Shown here piece by piece: positions 1 to 6,630 of a stretch of 54,390 nt of DNA. The first letter of the stretch is position 1, and every line of letters begins with the position of its first letter. Source of the DNA: Rhodothermia bacterium (lineage in GTDB: Bacteria; Bacteroidota; Rhodothermia; Rhodothermales; UBA2364). The notes beneath the pieces are model-generated. The model saw nothing but the letters and a program-made list of their open reading frames with translations. It had not been told where the DNA came from and did not search any database. Position numbers and translations under genes: made by a program. Location: assembly GCA_017303715.1 (NCBI GenBank), contig JAFLBZ010000032.1, forward strand, positions 1 through 54,390. The letters are read 5' to 3'.

Positions 1-295
1 TGCACCCGCGATGCCCATCAGGTTTTGCAAATAGGGTGACACAAAACTGTTATTCACTTTCTTGCAATAGGAATGCTCTTTCGATAGGGCTACTTGCCCG
101 AATCGGGTTTGAAATTCGTTTTTTTTTGTTAGATTCGGGGACATCTCCCAAGTTTTTTTCTAAGACTTCTCGCCCTAATTCTACCCAAAGCTGGTCGAAT
201 TGTTTCTCGTATTCAAAGAACGAATCTAATTCGTTTAAGGCACTTATTTCTTGATAGCGTTGGCGGGCAAGAGCTACAAATTGATCTTCGGTCAT
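1..295 (-). pseudogene. IS transposase N-terminal part, frame broken at an A9 run, cut by window edge
   Basis: The reading frame starts at the ATG at 295 (MTEDQFVALARQ) and encodes a helical region ending in KKR. Nine consecutive A residues (minus strand, about 119-127) follow. The zero frame then gives non-family residues and stops at 50. Shifting by one base, equivalent to eight A, restores an open frame to position 1 reading EFQTRFGQVALSKEH and later SPYLQNLMGIAG. From memory this layout (short charged N-terminus, then a TRFG motif, then SPYLQ) resembles transposases of Bacteroidota insertion sequences, but I cannot name the IS family. The frame may be rescued by slippage on the A run, or the gene may be dead. 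The IS end probably lies between about 296 and 355, next to the last attC-like site. Confidence 0.6.
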
Positions 296-352
296 GGTTC
301 GATACGGTTTATAATGAAAGGAGTCTAACTTCCTCAAAATACAACTTTTTTA

Positions 353-416
353 GAGCAAACGGGAAGTTTTGAAATGCACCCCGTCCAGCCCACTTTTGGC
401 AATACCTTGTTAGCGG
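353..416 (-). other. attC-like site 3 (end of serine-hydrolase cassette)
   Basis: Read on the minus strand, the site begins CCGCTAAC at 416, the exact complement of the GTTAGCGG that opens this cassette at 1535. It continues AAGGTATTGCC and then GGGGTGCA. A possible distal crossover triplet is in GTTTGCTC at 360-353, which would give a site of about 64 bp. The right half pairs poorly with the left, so the distal border is uncertain, and the neighbouring IS may have disturbed it. The segment AAGGTATTGCC nearly repeats the AAGGATATTGCC beside the integrase remnant. Confidence 0.5.
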
Positions 417-432
417 TTCGTTGTTTTTCATT

Positions 433-1500
433 CTATTCAATATTTGGTAATTCAAATGGTTTGTCGAAAAGAATTTTTTCCATAGCTATGATTATTTGTT
501 GTTCTATTGCTAAGTTTTTTGTTTGATTACATAAAGAAACAATTGAATACCCCTCGTCCAAATAAATTGAATTGTATGTAGAATAGCCAGGCCAGCTTCC
601 ACCGTGATAAACTATTTTTCCTACTTCTGAATCATCATGGATAATCCAACCCATCCCGTATTCAACTTTTTCGTTGTGTTGAATTTGAGTATTTGAAAGC
701 ATTATGTCAACTAAACGGCCATCAAGTATGCTGCTATTTAAAATCTCATTATTCCACTTCAGCAAGTCTGATATTGTAGAATTTACTGCTCCGTCACCTT
801 GAATTCCGTCTAAATAGAATACAGCATTATAATCAGAAATATTGTCTGGCAATTCAAAAATACTTTTTGTTTCGTTGAACACGGTTCCAAATGCATAGTT
901 GTTAATTGCTTCCGGGTTTAATCGTCTATTATACACAAATGAATTATGCATATTAAGCGGTTTGAAAATAGTTTCATCAAGAAATTCAGTGAATGAAGTT
1001 CCGCTTATGACTTCAATCAATGATGCTAACAATACATAACCTGTATTTGAGTACTCCCACTTTTCATTAGGTAAAAAATTAATTTTTGGATTTACTTTTA
1101 TGATTAAATCTAAAACATCTTTGTTGCAAGCTATTTTATTTTTGTTCCAGTTTTCATCCAATAAAGAAAAATAATCAGGAAGTCCTGATGTATGATTTAG
1201 CAGATTTCTTGTTGAAATATTTTTGTAGGGAAAATCATGAATCAATGTTCTAATGTCATCGTCTATATTTACTTGGGCAGCTTTAAAAGCAACGAGTGTT
1301 GCATATGCAGTAAAATGTTTAGAAACTGAAGCTAACTCAAAAATTGTATCATAGTTGATTAACTCTTTCTGCCTACTTCCATAGGTGTACCCAAAAGAAC
1401 CTTGATAAATAACTTCATCTTTCCTAGCCACCAAAAGGTTTCCATTGAAAAGATTATTCTTTCTAATGTGATGATCAAGTATTTCAAAATTTTCTTTCAT
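433..1500 (-). CDS. Serine hydrolase, beta-lactamase / penicillin-binding-protein-like (class C family), cassette 3
   Basis: This is a 355-aa protein of the beta-lactamase/transpeptidase-like serine hydrolase family. The catalytic SxxK motif is S58-V-S-K61, the YxN motif is YSN in EKWEYSNTGY near residue 150, and the third motif is HGG in VYHGGSWPG near residue 300. I see no lipobox and no convincing signal peptide, so it may act in the cytoplasm. Family members include esterases, D-aminopeptidases and resistance-related proteins; the substrate cannot be predicted, and true beta-lactamase activity is not implied. The start lies 27 bases after the cassette crossover point and the stop lies about 16 bases before the trailing attC-like site, a typical single-gene cassette layout. 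The gene is AT-rich compared with the chromosomal genes further right. Confidence 0.85.
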   Translation of the reverse strand: MKENFEILDHHIRKNNLFNGNLLVARKDEVIYQGSFGYTYGSRQKELINYDTIFELASVSKHFTAYATLVAFKAAQVNIDDDIRTLIHDFPYKNISTRNLLNHTSGLPDYFSLLDENWNKNKIACNKDVLDLIIKVNPKINFLPNEKWEYSNTGYVLLASLIEVISGTSFTEFLDETIFKPLNMHNSFVYNRRLNPEAINNYAFGTVFNETKSIFELPDNISDYNAVFYLDGIQGDGAVNSTISDLLKWNNEILNSSILDGRLVDIMLSNTQIQHNEKVEYGMGWIIHDDSEVGKIVYHGGSWPGYSTYNSIYLDEGYSIVSLCNQTKNLAIEQQIIIAMEKILFDKPFELPNIE

Positions 1501-1527
1501 TTATTTGATGATTTTGTTCTACAAGGA

Positions 1528-1681
1528 CCGCTAACGTTTTGGCGCTTGGCGCAGTGGTGGAAATCGAAGCACAAAAGTTCAATTTTGTACAAAAGTTCAA
1601 TCGAAGAACTGCCGTTGAACTTACCACGAAACTGTCATACGAAGCAATGCACCCGCCATTACGCCAAACCGCTGTTGTGCG
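1528..1681 (-). other. attC-like site 2 (between 267-aa cassette and serine-hydrolase cassette)
   Basis: The site is about 154 bp. Minus-strand left half: CGCACAAC, then GGTTTGGCG and TAATGGCGGGTGC. Right half: CCACCACTGCGCC, then GCGCCAAAAC and GTTAGCGG. The outer AAC/GTT pair, GTTTGGCG against CGCCAAAAC, and GGTG against CACC form an imperfect inverted repeat, as in integron attC sites with R''/L'' and L'/R' arms. The centre carries a tandem repeat of TTGAACTTTTGT. The next cassette begins immediately after G of the distal GTT. Confidence 0.75.
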
Positions 1682-1688
1682 TTCGTTT

Positions 1689-2492
1689 TTATCTTCTCAG
1701 TCCTATAAATTTCCAAAAGTTAAATTTAGGTTTTTCATTTTGTTTGTTTTGTTCTTGGAAAATTTTTTCCAAGAACAAATATGATTTGATTTCTACTTTT
1801 TGTCTTTCGGCAACTACAATACCATAATGATTGCCAACATTTGAATTTATTCTTTTAAACTTACCATGTGAAAGCATTCTTTCGTTTATTCTTACTCCGT
1901 CTGCATATTCTTCAAAAATTTCAACTGGTAAAGGTTTGTATTTAGGTGTTGATTTAATGAATTTTGAGAAAAAGTAAGGGTCTAAGTCGCCAAATTCTTG
2001 TCCAAATACAAGAGGAACCTCTATTATTTGTCCCGTTTTATTGTTTTCAAAACCACAATGAAAGCCGTGAATAAAATATCTCCAATTTTCAAGCTTTCCA
2101 ATTTGTCTTTTGTCTCGTTTAAGTTCGTTAAACGTTTCCATTGGGAAGTCTTTATTTAATTTCAGGTCAAGTTTGTCAACCAACTTAAATAACAATTCTT
2201 CTCCTAATTGTCTGTAATCCTTTGCACATTGCTCAAAGAAGTCTTTATTATCTTCAATTTCTTTGTCCGTAATAAGTTTAGCAATGTTTATTTCTGGTTC
2301 AATTGTATGTATTCCAATTTGAAAGCCTACAAGTTCATTTTTGAGATTTTGTCCTATTACTTCTCTTTGATTTTGAACTTCTTTTTCAAACACAAGTTTT
2401 ATTGCCCGTTCACGTGGAATGGAACGAATTGTGTCCAGTGTCGGAATTTGTCCAACTGAATTAATTGTTATTATGTCTGTCGTTCTATTCAA
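1689..2492 (-). CDS. Unknown cassette-borne protein, 267 aa
   Basis: I do not recognise this family with certainty. The protein is soluble by inspection, with no signal peptide or membrane segment. The first 120 residues are charged and probably helical. The C-terminal half holds the distinctive stretch HGFHCGFENNKTGQ, followed by EVPLVFGQEFGDLDPYFF and later NVGNHYGIVVAERQ. The HGFHCGF and FGDLDPYFF block reads like a compact beta-rich domain of a type often seen in small hypothetical proteins of Bacteroidota, but I give no function. It is a single-gene cassette: the start is 22 bases inside the crossover point at 2521-2514 and the stop is 8 bases before the trailing site at 1681. No partner gene is present, so it probably acts alone or with a host factor. 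Confidence 0.75.
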   Translation of the reverse strand: MNRTTDIITINSVGQIPTLDTIRSIPRERAIKLVFEKEVQNQREVIGQNLKNELVGFQIGIHTIEPEINIAKLITDKEIEDNKDFFEQCAKDYRQLGEELLFKLVDKLDLKLNKDFPMETFNELKRDKRQIGKLENWRYFIHGFHCGFENNKTGQIIEVPLVFGQEFGDLDPYFFSKFIKSTPKYKPLPVEIFEEYADGVRINERMLSHGKFKRINSNVGNHYGIVVAERQKVEIKSYLFLEKIFQEQNKQNEKPKFNFWKFIGLRR

Positions 2493-2513
2493 TGATGTCG
2501 GTTCTTAAAATGA

Positions 2514-2684
2514 CGCACAACGTTTTGCCGCTTTGCGAAGGCGGGGATTTTCAGCACTAAACTTCATTAGATGCACAAAGATTGAATTTAGCACTTCACT
2601 GTCAACCAAGCACAAATATTGATAGAAGCACTGAACTTCAATTAACCACTTCACCCGCCATTACGCAAAACCCGTGTTGGGTGC
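2514..2684 (-). other. attC-like site 1 (between restriction-modification cassette and 267-aa cassette)
   Basis: The site is about 171 bp. Minus-strand left half: GCACCCAAC, then GGGTTTTGCG, TAATGGCGGGTG. Right half: CCCCGCCTTCGC, then GCGGCAAAAC, GTTGTGCG. GTTTTGC pairs with GCAAAAC and GGCGGG with CCCGCC, with the outer AAC/GTT conserved. The left arm shares the string TAATGGCGGGTG with attC-like site 2. The last codons of the methyltransferase gene, including its stop at 2638, lie inside the left half of this site. Confidence 0.78.
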
Positions 2685-4209
2685 AGTATTTATTTATTAT
2701 TTGGTTTGATGTTTCTAAATCTTGTCTGTCATACGCCTTAATCAAGTTTTCTCTGTCAGCATTACCCAGTCCGTTTATATTAGGGATTTTCAGTTGCCTT
2801 AAAACTTGTGATTGAAATCTTGGAAGTCCGCCATTCATTCTTATTCCAATTTGAGACATTTGGTGTTTAATAAAGTCTGACATTAAAATACTTGCCAAAA
2901 TCTTTAATGAAGAAATATTGTCTGCTGTGATGTAGTATAAATTATGATGAGGATAAAATTTACCATTGTCAATAAAAAGGAATTTATTTCCCGTAAGGTC
3001 AGGCAATAAAAGCTTCGGCTTACTTAATAATTCTGGCTTTATTTTATCAATTGTTTTATACCATTTATTAGGTGTTTTCTTTGCTGTATGCCTTTGCAAT
3101 AGAGTTTGCTTGTTGTCATTGAAATAAGTCTGTAAATGCGGATAATTTTCTAAATCACATAGTTCCCCGTTATCGTATGGATTGATTAAGTAATTTTCTG
3201 TCCATTTGAAAGTGTTATTTTTTAAATCCGTTGATTTAATTATTGGCAACACTCTGTTTTTTTCAATCCCATTAAGCTCGTTTTTGTTTTTAATAAAAAC
3301 TTTATCTGCTCCTGTTGCCACTCCAATACCAATTTCAAATCCTTGCTCTTCAATACCAATCAAGGCAATATGATTTATGTTATAATGCAAGAACAAGTTT
3401 TGCCAAGAGTTATTTTTAGGATTTTCTACTTCTTCAAATTTCAGGCTATTAAAATCAATCTCTTTAGAATTGTCTTCGCAAAACAAAACCTTTTCAGACC
3501 GTTTACTTTTTTGTATTGTCGTAATACAAGGGTATGCTGTTACTGCTTCATCAAAAGGTGAAGACTTTTCGATATTTAGAACTTTTCTCAAATTGTAAAG
3601 AGAAGAAATTTGCTCTCTTAAAATCTTTCCGTATTGGTTATTTAGCCACCTGTTTGAGCAAATAAAAGATAAAAGTCCATTAGGTTTTAATAGCTCTAAT
3701 GAATACTCAAAAAATGGAATATACAGGTCTGCACGATATTTAAAGGTTTTATATTTATTACGATAGAAAGCCTTGTCGTTTTCGGGTATAAGTTCGTGTC
3801 TTATGTAAGGTGGATTACCTACTATACAATCAAATTGATGCTCAAAATGCCAAGTCAGAAAGTTTGTATTTAAACAAATTTGAGAATTTAATTTGAGCCT
3901 TTGATTGGTTAAATTGAAAATTAAACCATCAATAGTCTTGGTCAACTTAACAAAAGCAATTGCGTCTAACTCAACAAAAGTCAAATTAGAAATTACACTA
4001 TCAATGAATGAGAATTGATAATCTAAAGATGACTTGTAAAGACGTTTTATTATTTCTGTTGCAAATGCTCCATTGCCTGATGCTGGCTCTAATATTTTAA
4101 TGGAACTTAGATTTAAATCAGAAGAATAGCCGACTTCATCCAATATAAATTGGACTGCATTCTTATCTGTAAAGACTTCACCGTGATTTCTTCCGTTTTT
4201 ACGTTCCAT
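2638..4209 (-). CDS. Type II N6-adenine DNA methyltransferase of a PaeR7I/XhoI-type system
   Basis: This 523-aa enzyme should methylate adenine in the restriction target so that the partner nuclease spares host DNA. The AdoMet motif I is EPASGNGAF at residues 41-49 and the catalytic motif IV is NPPY at 132-135, followed by IRHE, typical of gamma-class Eco57I/PaeR7I-like N6-adenine methylases. The region after about residue 290 (GVATGADKVF onward, ending in the HHNLYYI and FQSQVLRQL blocks) is the usual target-recognition part. It starts five bases after the endonuclease stop, so the two genes form one operon. The final 15 or so residues (CTQHGFCVMAGEVVN) are encoded by the attC-like site, showing that the gene end was fused to the recombination site. 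Predicted target CTCGAG is an inference from the partner. Confidence 0.88.
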   Translation of the reverse strand: MERKNGRNHGEVFTDKNAVQFILDEVGYSSDLNLSSIKILEPASGNGAFATEIIKRLYKSSLDYQFSFIDSVISNLTFVELDAIAFVKLTKTIDGLIFNLTNQRLKLNSQICLNTNFLTWHFEHQFDCIVGNPPYIRHELIPENDKAFYRNKYKTFKYRADLYIPFFEYSLELLKPNGLLSFICSNRWLNNQYGKILREQISSLYNLRKVLNIEKSSPFDEAVTAYPCITTIQKSKRSEKVLFCEDNSKEIDFNSLKFEEVENPKNNSWQNLFLHYNINHIALIGIEEQGFEIGIGVATGADKVFIKNKNELNGIEKNRVLPIIKSTDLKNNTFKWTENYLINPYDNGELCDLENYPHLQTYFNDNKQTLLQRHTAKKTPNKWYKTIDKIKPELLSKPKLLLPDLTGNKFLFIDNGKFYPHHNLYYITADNISSLKILASILMSDFIKHQMSQIGIRMNGGLPRFQSQVLRQLKIPNINGLGNADRENLIKAYDRQDLETSNQIINKYCTQHGFCVMAGEVVN

Positions 4210-4214
4210 AACTG

Positions 4215-4934
4215 CTATTGGTTAAATTCGTGAAGTTGTCCCGATAATTGTCCAATAAAAGAATGAAGAAAGGCTTCAATTGAAATGCTTTCTTCAACAT
4301 TTCCGTAATCAAAATTGTCAGTTGACCAAAGTAAACAGCATTGAGAATAATGTCTTTCAAGCATAAGTTTTTGGCAAAACAAACGATACCTGTCAATGTA
4401 AGAGGTGTTGTGAAACTCCTTGAATACTTTAAAATATGGCTCAGTTATTCTGACTGGGGATGTTGATTTCGCAGATTTTTCTACTATCATCATATATCCT
4501 AACCAAGGTGCTGATTGATTAGGATAGGCTTTTTCTCTAAAAGCAGTCCACAAGTCAATAGCACTTCCTAATGCTTCTTCTGTCCTATTGTTAAAATTGT
4601 TTCCGAAAGAGCCAACTTGAGACTTGAGTTCAACAACTGCTATGAGCTTTTGTGTTGGTGAAATTATCAGCATATCCCAATCTTTTGTCGGTCTAAAGTA
4701 ACCTGGCAATTGATTTCCTTTTATATAGATGCAGTTTGTTGGTATTCCAATATCAACTGCAACTTGATACAAAAGATTGATAAAGCCATCTAACTGTTTG
4801 CCACCTGTAACCGAACTTCGATTGCCTGTATCTTTGACTTCTCTGTCACCCTGTTCAGCTTTTTGTTTGTTCCTTGTGTCCAAAAAATGCTTGATGGTAG
4901 ATTTTATGAGTTCGTTATATTTTTCTATGTCCAT
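4215..4934 (-). CDS. Type II restriction endonuclease, PaeR7I/XhoI family
   Basis: This 239-aa protein matches the PaeR7I family. The characteristic block runs from GYFRPTKDWDMLII (residues 78-91) to AVVELKSQVGSFGNNFNNRT (99-118), with D87 and E102-x-K104 as the likely PD-(D/E)xK catalytic residues, and continues into EEALGSAIDLWTAFRE. Length is close to the usual size for the family. Family members PaeR7I and XhoI cut CTCGAG; identity of the site here is inferred. The gene is first in the cassette, with its ATG about 84 bases downstream of the crossover GTT. Nuclease-before-methylase order in one transcript is unusual to tolerate on first entry, but it occurs in known systems. Confidence 0.88.
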   Translation of the reverse strand: MDIEKYNELIKSTIKHFLDTRNKQKAEQGDREVKDTGNRSSVTGGKQLDGFINLLYQVAVDIGIPTNCIYIKGNQLPGYFRPTKDWDMLIISPTQKLIAVVELKSQVGSFGNNFNNRTEEALGSAIDLWTAFREKAYPNQSAPWLGYMMIVEKSAKSTSPVRITEPYFKVFKEFHNTSYIDRYRLFCQKLMLERHYSQCCLLWSTDNFDYGNVEESISIEAFLHSFIGQLSGQLHEFNQ

Positions 4935-5009
4935 TTATTGTCTATCTATATTGATGCAAAGTTAAAAATTTACGAGGTTCTTCTGTCGGTTACGGGGTTC
5001 TTTAATATT

Positions 5010-5046
5010 GCACCCAACATCTGTATTGCGGCAATATCCTTATTGT
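5010..5046 (-). other. Possible attI-like site next to integrase remnant
   Basis: On the minus strand the interval between the integrase stop (5047-5049) and the first cassette reads AAGGATATTGCCGCAATAC, then AGAT, then GTTGGGTGC. ATATTGCCGCAATAC contains an interrupted inverted repeat (TATTGC / GCAATA) about 10 bases before the crossover GTT, which suits paired integrase-binding sites. Placement between integrase and first cassette is what an attI should show, but here it follows the 3' end of the integrase, not its 5' end. Confidence 0.5.
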
Positions 5047-5400
5047 CTATAGGTCAGCTAACTGATCCAAGGGGCTTACAAGCTTGGCAATAGCCCGCTC
5101 GGTGATATGGGTATAGACCTCGGTGGTCTTGGTACGCTCATGACACAGAAGGGCTTGTATATACCGCAGTTCCATACCTTGTGCTAACAAATGTGTTGCA
5201 AATGAGTGTCTTAATGTATGTACCGTAGTATAATGATTTACACCAGATTTGCCAACGGCATTTCGCAAGATGTGGTTGCAAATGGCGCAGGTATCCAACA
5301 CAACGTCAAATTCAAAAGCGTAATTGCGGTACATGATCTTTCCGCGAGTACATAGTTTGAAAGATGGAATGCAGGGATATTGCCCCCCCACCAGTCTCAA
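5047..5400 (-). pseudogene. Tyrosine integrase, C-terminal remnant (IntI/XerD-like)
   Basis: Only the C-terminal catalytic part remains: [12 protein letters not shown] gives the H-x-x-R of box [18 protein letters not shown] gives the second His and the nucleophilic Tyr, and the end KLVSPLDQL matches the SPLD tail seen in integron integrases. The DNA-binding domain and the box I Arg are absent. Upstream sequence loses similarity near 5340 and runs into the tRNA terminator at 5484; [10 protein letters not shown] in another frame (about 5330-5360) may be further decayed integrase. Family members normally have LLGH where this has LLCH. The gene is therefore probably inactive. It reads in the same direction as the cassettes. 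Confidence 0.72.
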
Positions 5401-5471
5401 GTAAGGGAATTGGTATGGGTGTTAGGGAATCTCGTAACCAACAAGGGATTGTTCTTAATGGGACGTCCTCT

Positions 5472-5506
5472 AAAAATAAAAAAACCGGAATCACAAGGAA
5501 TCCGGT
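5472..5506 (-). terminator. Rho-independent terminator of tRNA / ribosomal-protein operon
   Basis: On the minus strand ACCGGATTC, a five-base loop and GATTCCGGT form a 9-bp stem with one mismatch (5506-5484), followed by TTTTTTTATTTTTA (5484-5472). It lies 18 bases after the tRNA-Cys gene and should end a transcript carrying rpmB, rpmG, the DUF4295 gene and the three tRNAs. Confidence 0.8.
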
Positions 5507-5524
5507 AATAAGCGTCAATTTTAG

Positions 5525-5595
5525 AGGCGACGAGCGGATTCGAACCGCTGTAGAGGGTTTTGCAGACCCGTGCCTAGCCACTCGGCCACGTCGCC
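5525..5595 (-). tRNA. tRNA-Cys (GCA)
   Basis: The minus strand folds as a cloverleaf. The acceptor stem is GGCGACG with CGTCGCC and discriminator U, as expected for tRNA-Cys. The anticodon loop CTGCAAA carries GCA. The T arm is GCGGTTCGAATCCGC. The length is 71 nt. No CCA is encoded. Confidence 0.95.
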
Positions 5596-5622
5596 GCAAT
5601 GTTACGAGTCCACATATTTATG

Positions 5623-5696
<74 letters not shown>

Positions 5697-5709
5697 AAAC
5701 GTGCTGTTG

Positions 5710-5784
5710 TCGGGGCGGCAGGATTCGAACCTGCGACCTTCTGCTCCCAAAGCAGACGCGCTAACCGGGCTGCGCTACGCCCCG
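5710..5784 (-). tRNA. tRNA-Pro (TGG)
   Basis: The minus strand has acceptor stem CGGGGCG with CGCCCCG, anticodon loop TTTGGGA reading TGG, T arm GCAGGTTCGAATCCTGC and discriminator A. The first acceptor base is C (C1-G72), typical of bacterial tRNA-Pro. The length is 75 nt. It lies only 7 bases from the DUF4295 stop. Confidence 0.95.
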
Positions 5785-5791
5785 AACTTAT

Positions 5792-5965
5792 TTAACCTTG
5801 AACCGCCTTCAGTTCATCCTGCACGTTATCCAAGTGTACCATTTTTACTTTATAAGCAAATTGGCCATTTGGCTTTCTTTCGGCAACCAAGATTTTCGCC
5901 ATTTTTTTGTTGTTGGCGTTTTTACCCCGGTCGGTACGCTGGTTCTTAGAAACTTTCTTTGCCAT
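5792..5965 (-). CDS. DUF4295 small ribosome-associated protein (bL38-like), 57 aa
   Basis: This 57-aa basic protein begins MAKKVSKNQRTDRGK and ends VHLDNVQDELKAVQG. The core KPNGQFAYKVKMVHLDNVQ matches the DUF4295 pattern in Bacteroidota, where the gene regularly follows rpmB and rpmG. From memory, the Flavobacterium ribosome structure assigned this family as a ribosomal protein of the large subunit (bL38); treat that name as recalled. The gene has the expected position, third after rpmB and rpmG and just before the tRNAs, and the same orientation. It is longer at the N-terminus than the usual version (extra KNQRTDRGKNANNKK segment), possibly a lineage-specific rRNA-binding extension. Confidence 0.82.
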   Translation of the reverse strand: MAKKVSKNQRTDRGKNANNKKMAKILVAERKPNGQFAYKVKMVHLDNVQDELKAVQG

Positions 5966-6044
5966 GATGGTTTCGTTTTAGGCGTGTATCATGTTTAAGC
6001 AATATAAGGCAAAAAAGGCTGCTTACCATTGCTTTTTTTCAATC

Positions 6045-6218
6045 TTATTTGATTTCTTTGTGGATCGTATGCTTTTTGAGAACCGAGTTATATTTTTTCA
6101 GTTCTAAACGGGCCGTAGTATTCCGACGGTTTTTTGTGGTAGCATACCGAGAGGTACCCGGAGCTTCGGTACACTCTAAAATAATGTTGATCCGTGCTTC
6201 TTTGGTTTTTTTTGCCAT
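6045..6218 (-). CDS. rpmG: Large-subunit ribosomal protein bL33
   Basis: This 57-aa protein, [17 protein letters not shown] to [10 protein letters not shown], is bL33 of the large ribosomal subunit. The family block [21 protein letters not shown] is intact apart from normal variation. Only one Cys is present (in ECT), so the zinc-binding CxxC pairs of the other bL33 form are missing and this is the zinc-independent type. I chose the ATG at 6218, which gives the standard N-terminus; an upstream in-frame ATG at 6239 would add seven non-family residues. It lies between rpmB and the DUF4295 gene in the usual Bacteroidota order. Confidence 0.95.
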   Translation of the reverse strand: MAKKTKEARINIILECTEAPGTSRYATTKNRRNTTARLELKKYNSVLKKHTIHKEIK

Positions 6219-6284
6219 TTTTATACGGCCTCCTCGCAATGGGTTTGTTCAGCGCAATGGATACAAATTCAAATTCAACGCCTA

Positions 6285-6521
6285 TTAGACCGCGATGCCC
6301 TGACGACGAGCTTCGGCAATAACCGCTGCAATTCCGTTTTTGTTGATGGTCTTCATGGTTTGAGTTGAAACCCGAAGAGTTACCCAACGGTTTTCATCCG
6401 GAATAAAAAATCGCTTACGTTGTAGGTTCACCCCGAAACGACGCTTTACTTTGTTGTTGGCGTGCGAAACGTGGTTGCCTGTTAACGATTTTCGGCCCGT
6501 CAGTTGGTCTTTGCGTGCCAT
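6285..6521 (-). CDS. rpmB: Large-subunit ribosomal protein bL28
   Basis: This 78-aa protein begins [24 protein letters not shown] and contains [14 protein letters not shown] and the WVTLRVST block, as expected for bL28, which sits near the exit-site side of the large subunit. The start at 6521 gives the family N-terminus; the frame remains open upstream to 6617 but that part is AT-rich leader. It is the first gene of the rpmB-rpmG-DUF4295-tRNA transcript, and the promoter should lie in the 109-bp gap shared with the divergent Nudix gene. Confidence 0.95.
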   Translation of the reverse strand: MARKDQLTGRKSLTGNHVSHANNKVKRRFGVNLQRKRFFIPDENRWVTLRVSTQTMKTINKNGIAAVIAEARRQGIAV

Positions 6522-6630
6522 GATTTTTTGTTTTGTTTTAAGTTGCTTTGTTTTTATTATAGCCCACGAATATAATTTTATTTCCAAAAGAAAGCAACGA
6601 CGAATAAGCTTCATCATCTAAAATTTACAT

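Larger units (their letters stand above)
353..5046 (-). mobile_element. Integron-like cassette array with three cassettes
   Basis: Three gene units, all transcribed leftward, are separated by attC-like sites. Cassette 1 (restriction-modification) starts with GTTGGGTGC at 5018 and its trailing site starts with GCACCCAAC at 2684. Cassette 2 (267-aa protein) starts with GTTGTGCG at 2521 and its trailing site with CGCACAAC at 1681. Cassette 3 (serine hydrolase) starts with GTTAGCGG at 1535 and its trailing site with CCGCTAAC at 416. This within-cassette complementarity is what site-specific insertion of circular cassettes at GTT produces. The genes start shortly after the crossover point and end at or inside the trailing site. 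The region is visibly more AT-rich than its surroundings. A degraded integrase tail lies at 5047-5400. Only cassette 1 starts with the full GTTRRRY consensus; the other two keep only GTT plus a partial match. Confidence 0.8.

Noticed and set aside
3-30. Window start read as a further attC-like left arm (GCGGGTGCA resembles the arm GGCGGGTGCA)
   Set aside because: The same bases are explained better as the transposase coding frame (LMGIAGA), and no matching cassette start was found upstream of the frame.
433-5046. CRISPR-like interpretation of the repeated arms
   Set aside because: Repeats are few, long, imperfect, of inverted-repeat form and separated by whole genes, not by short spacers.
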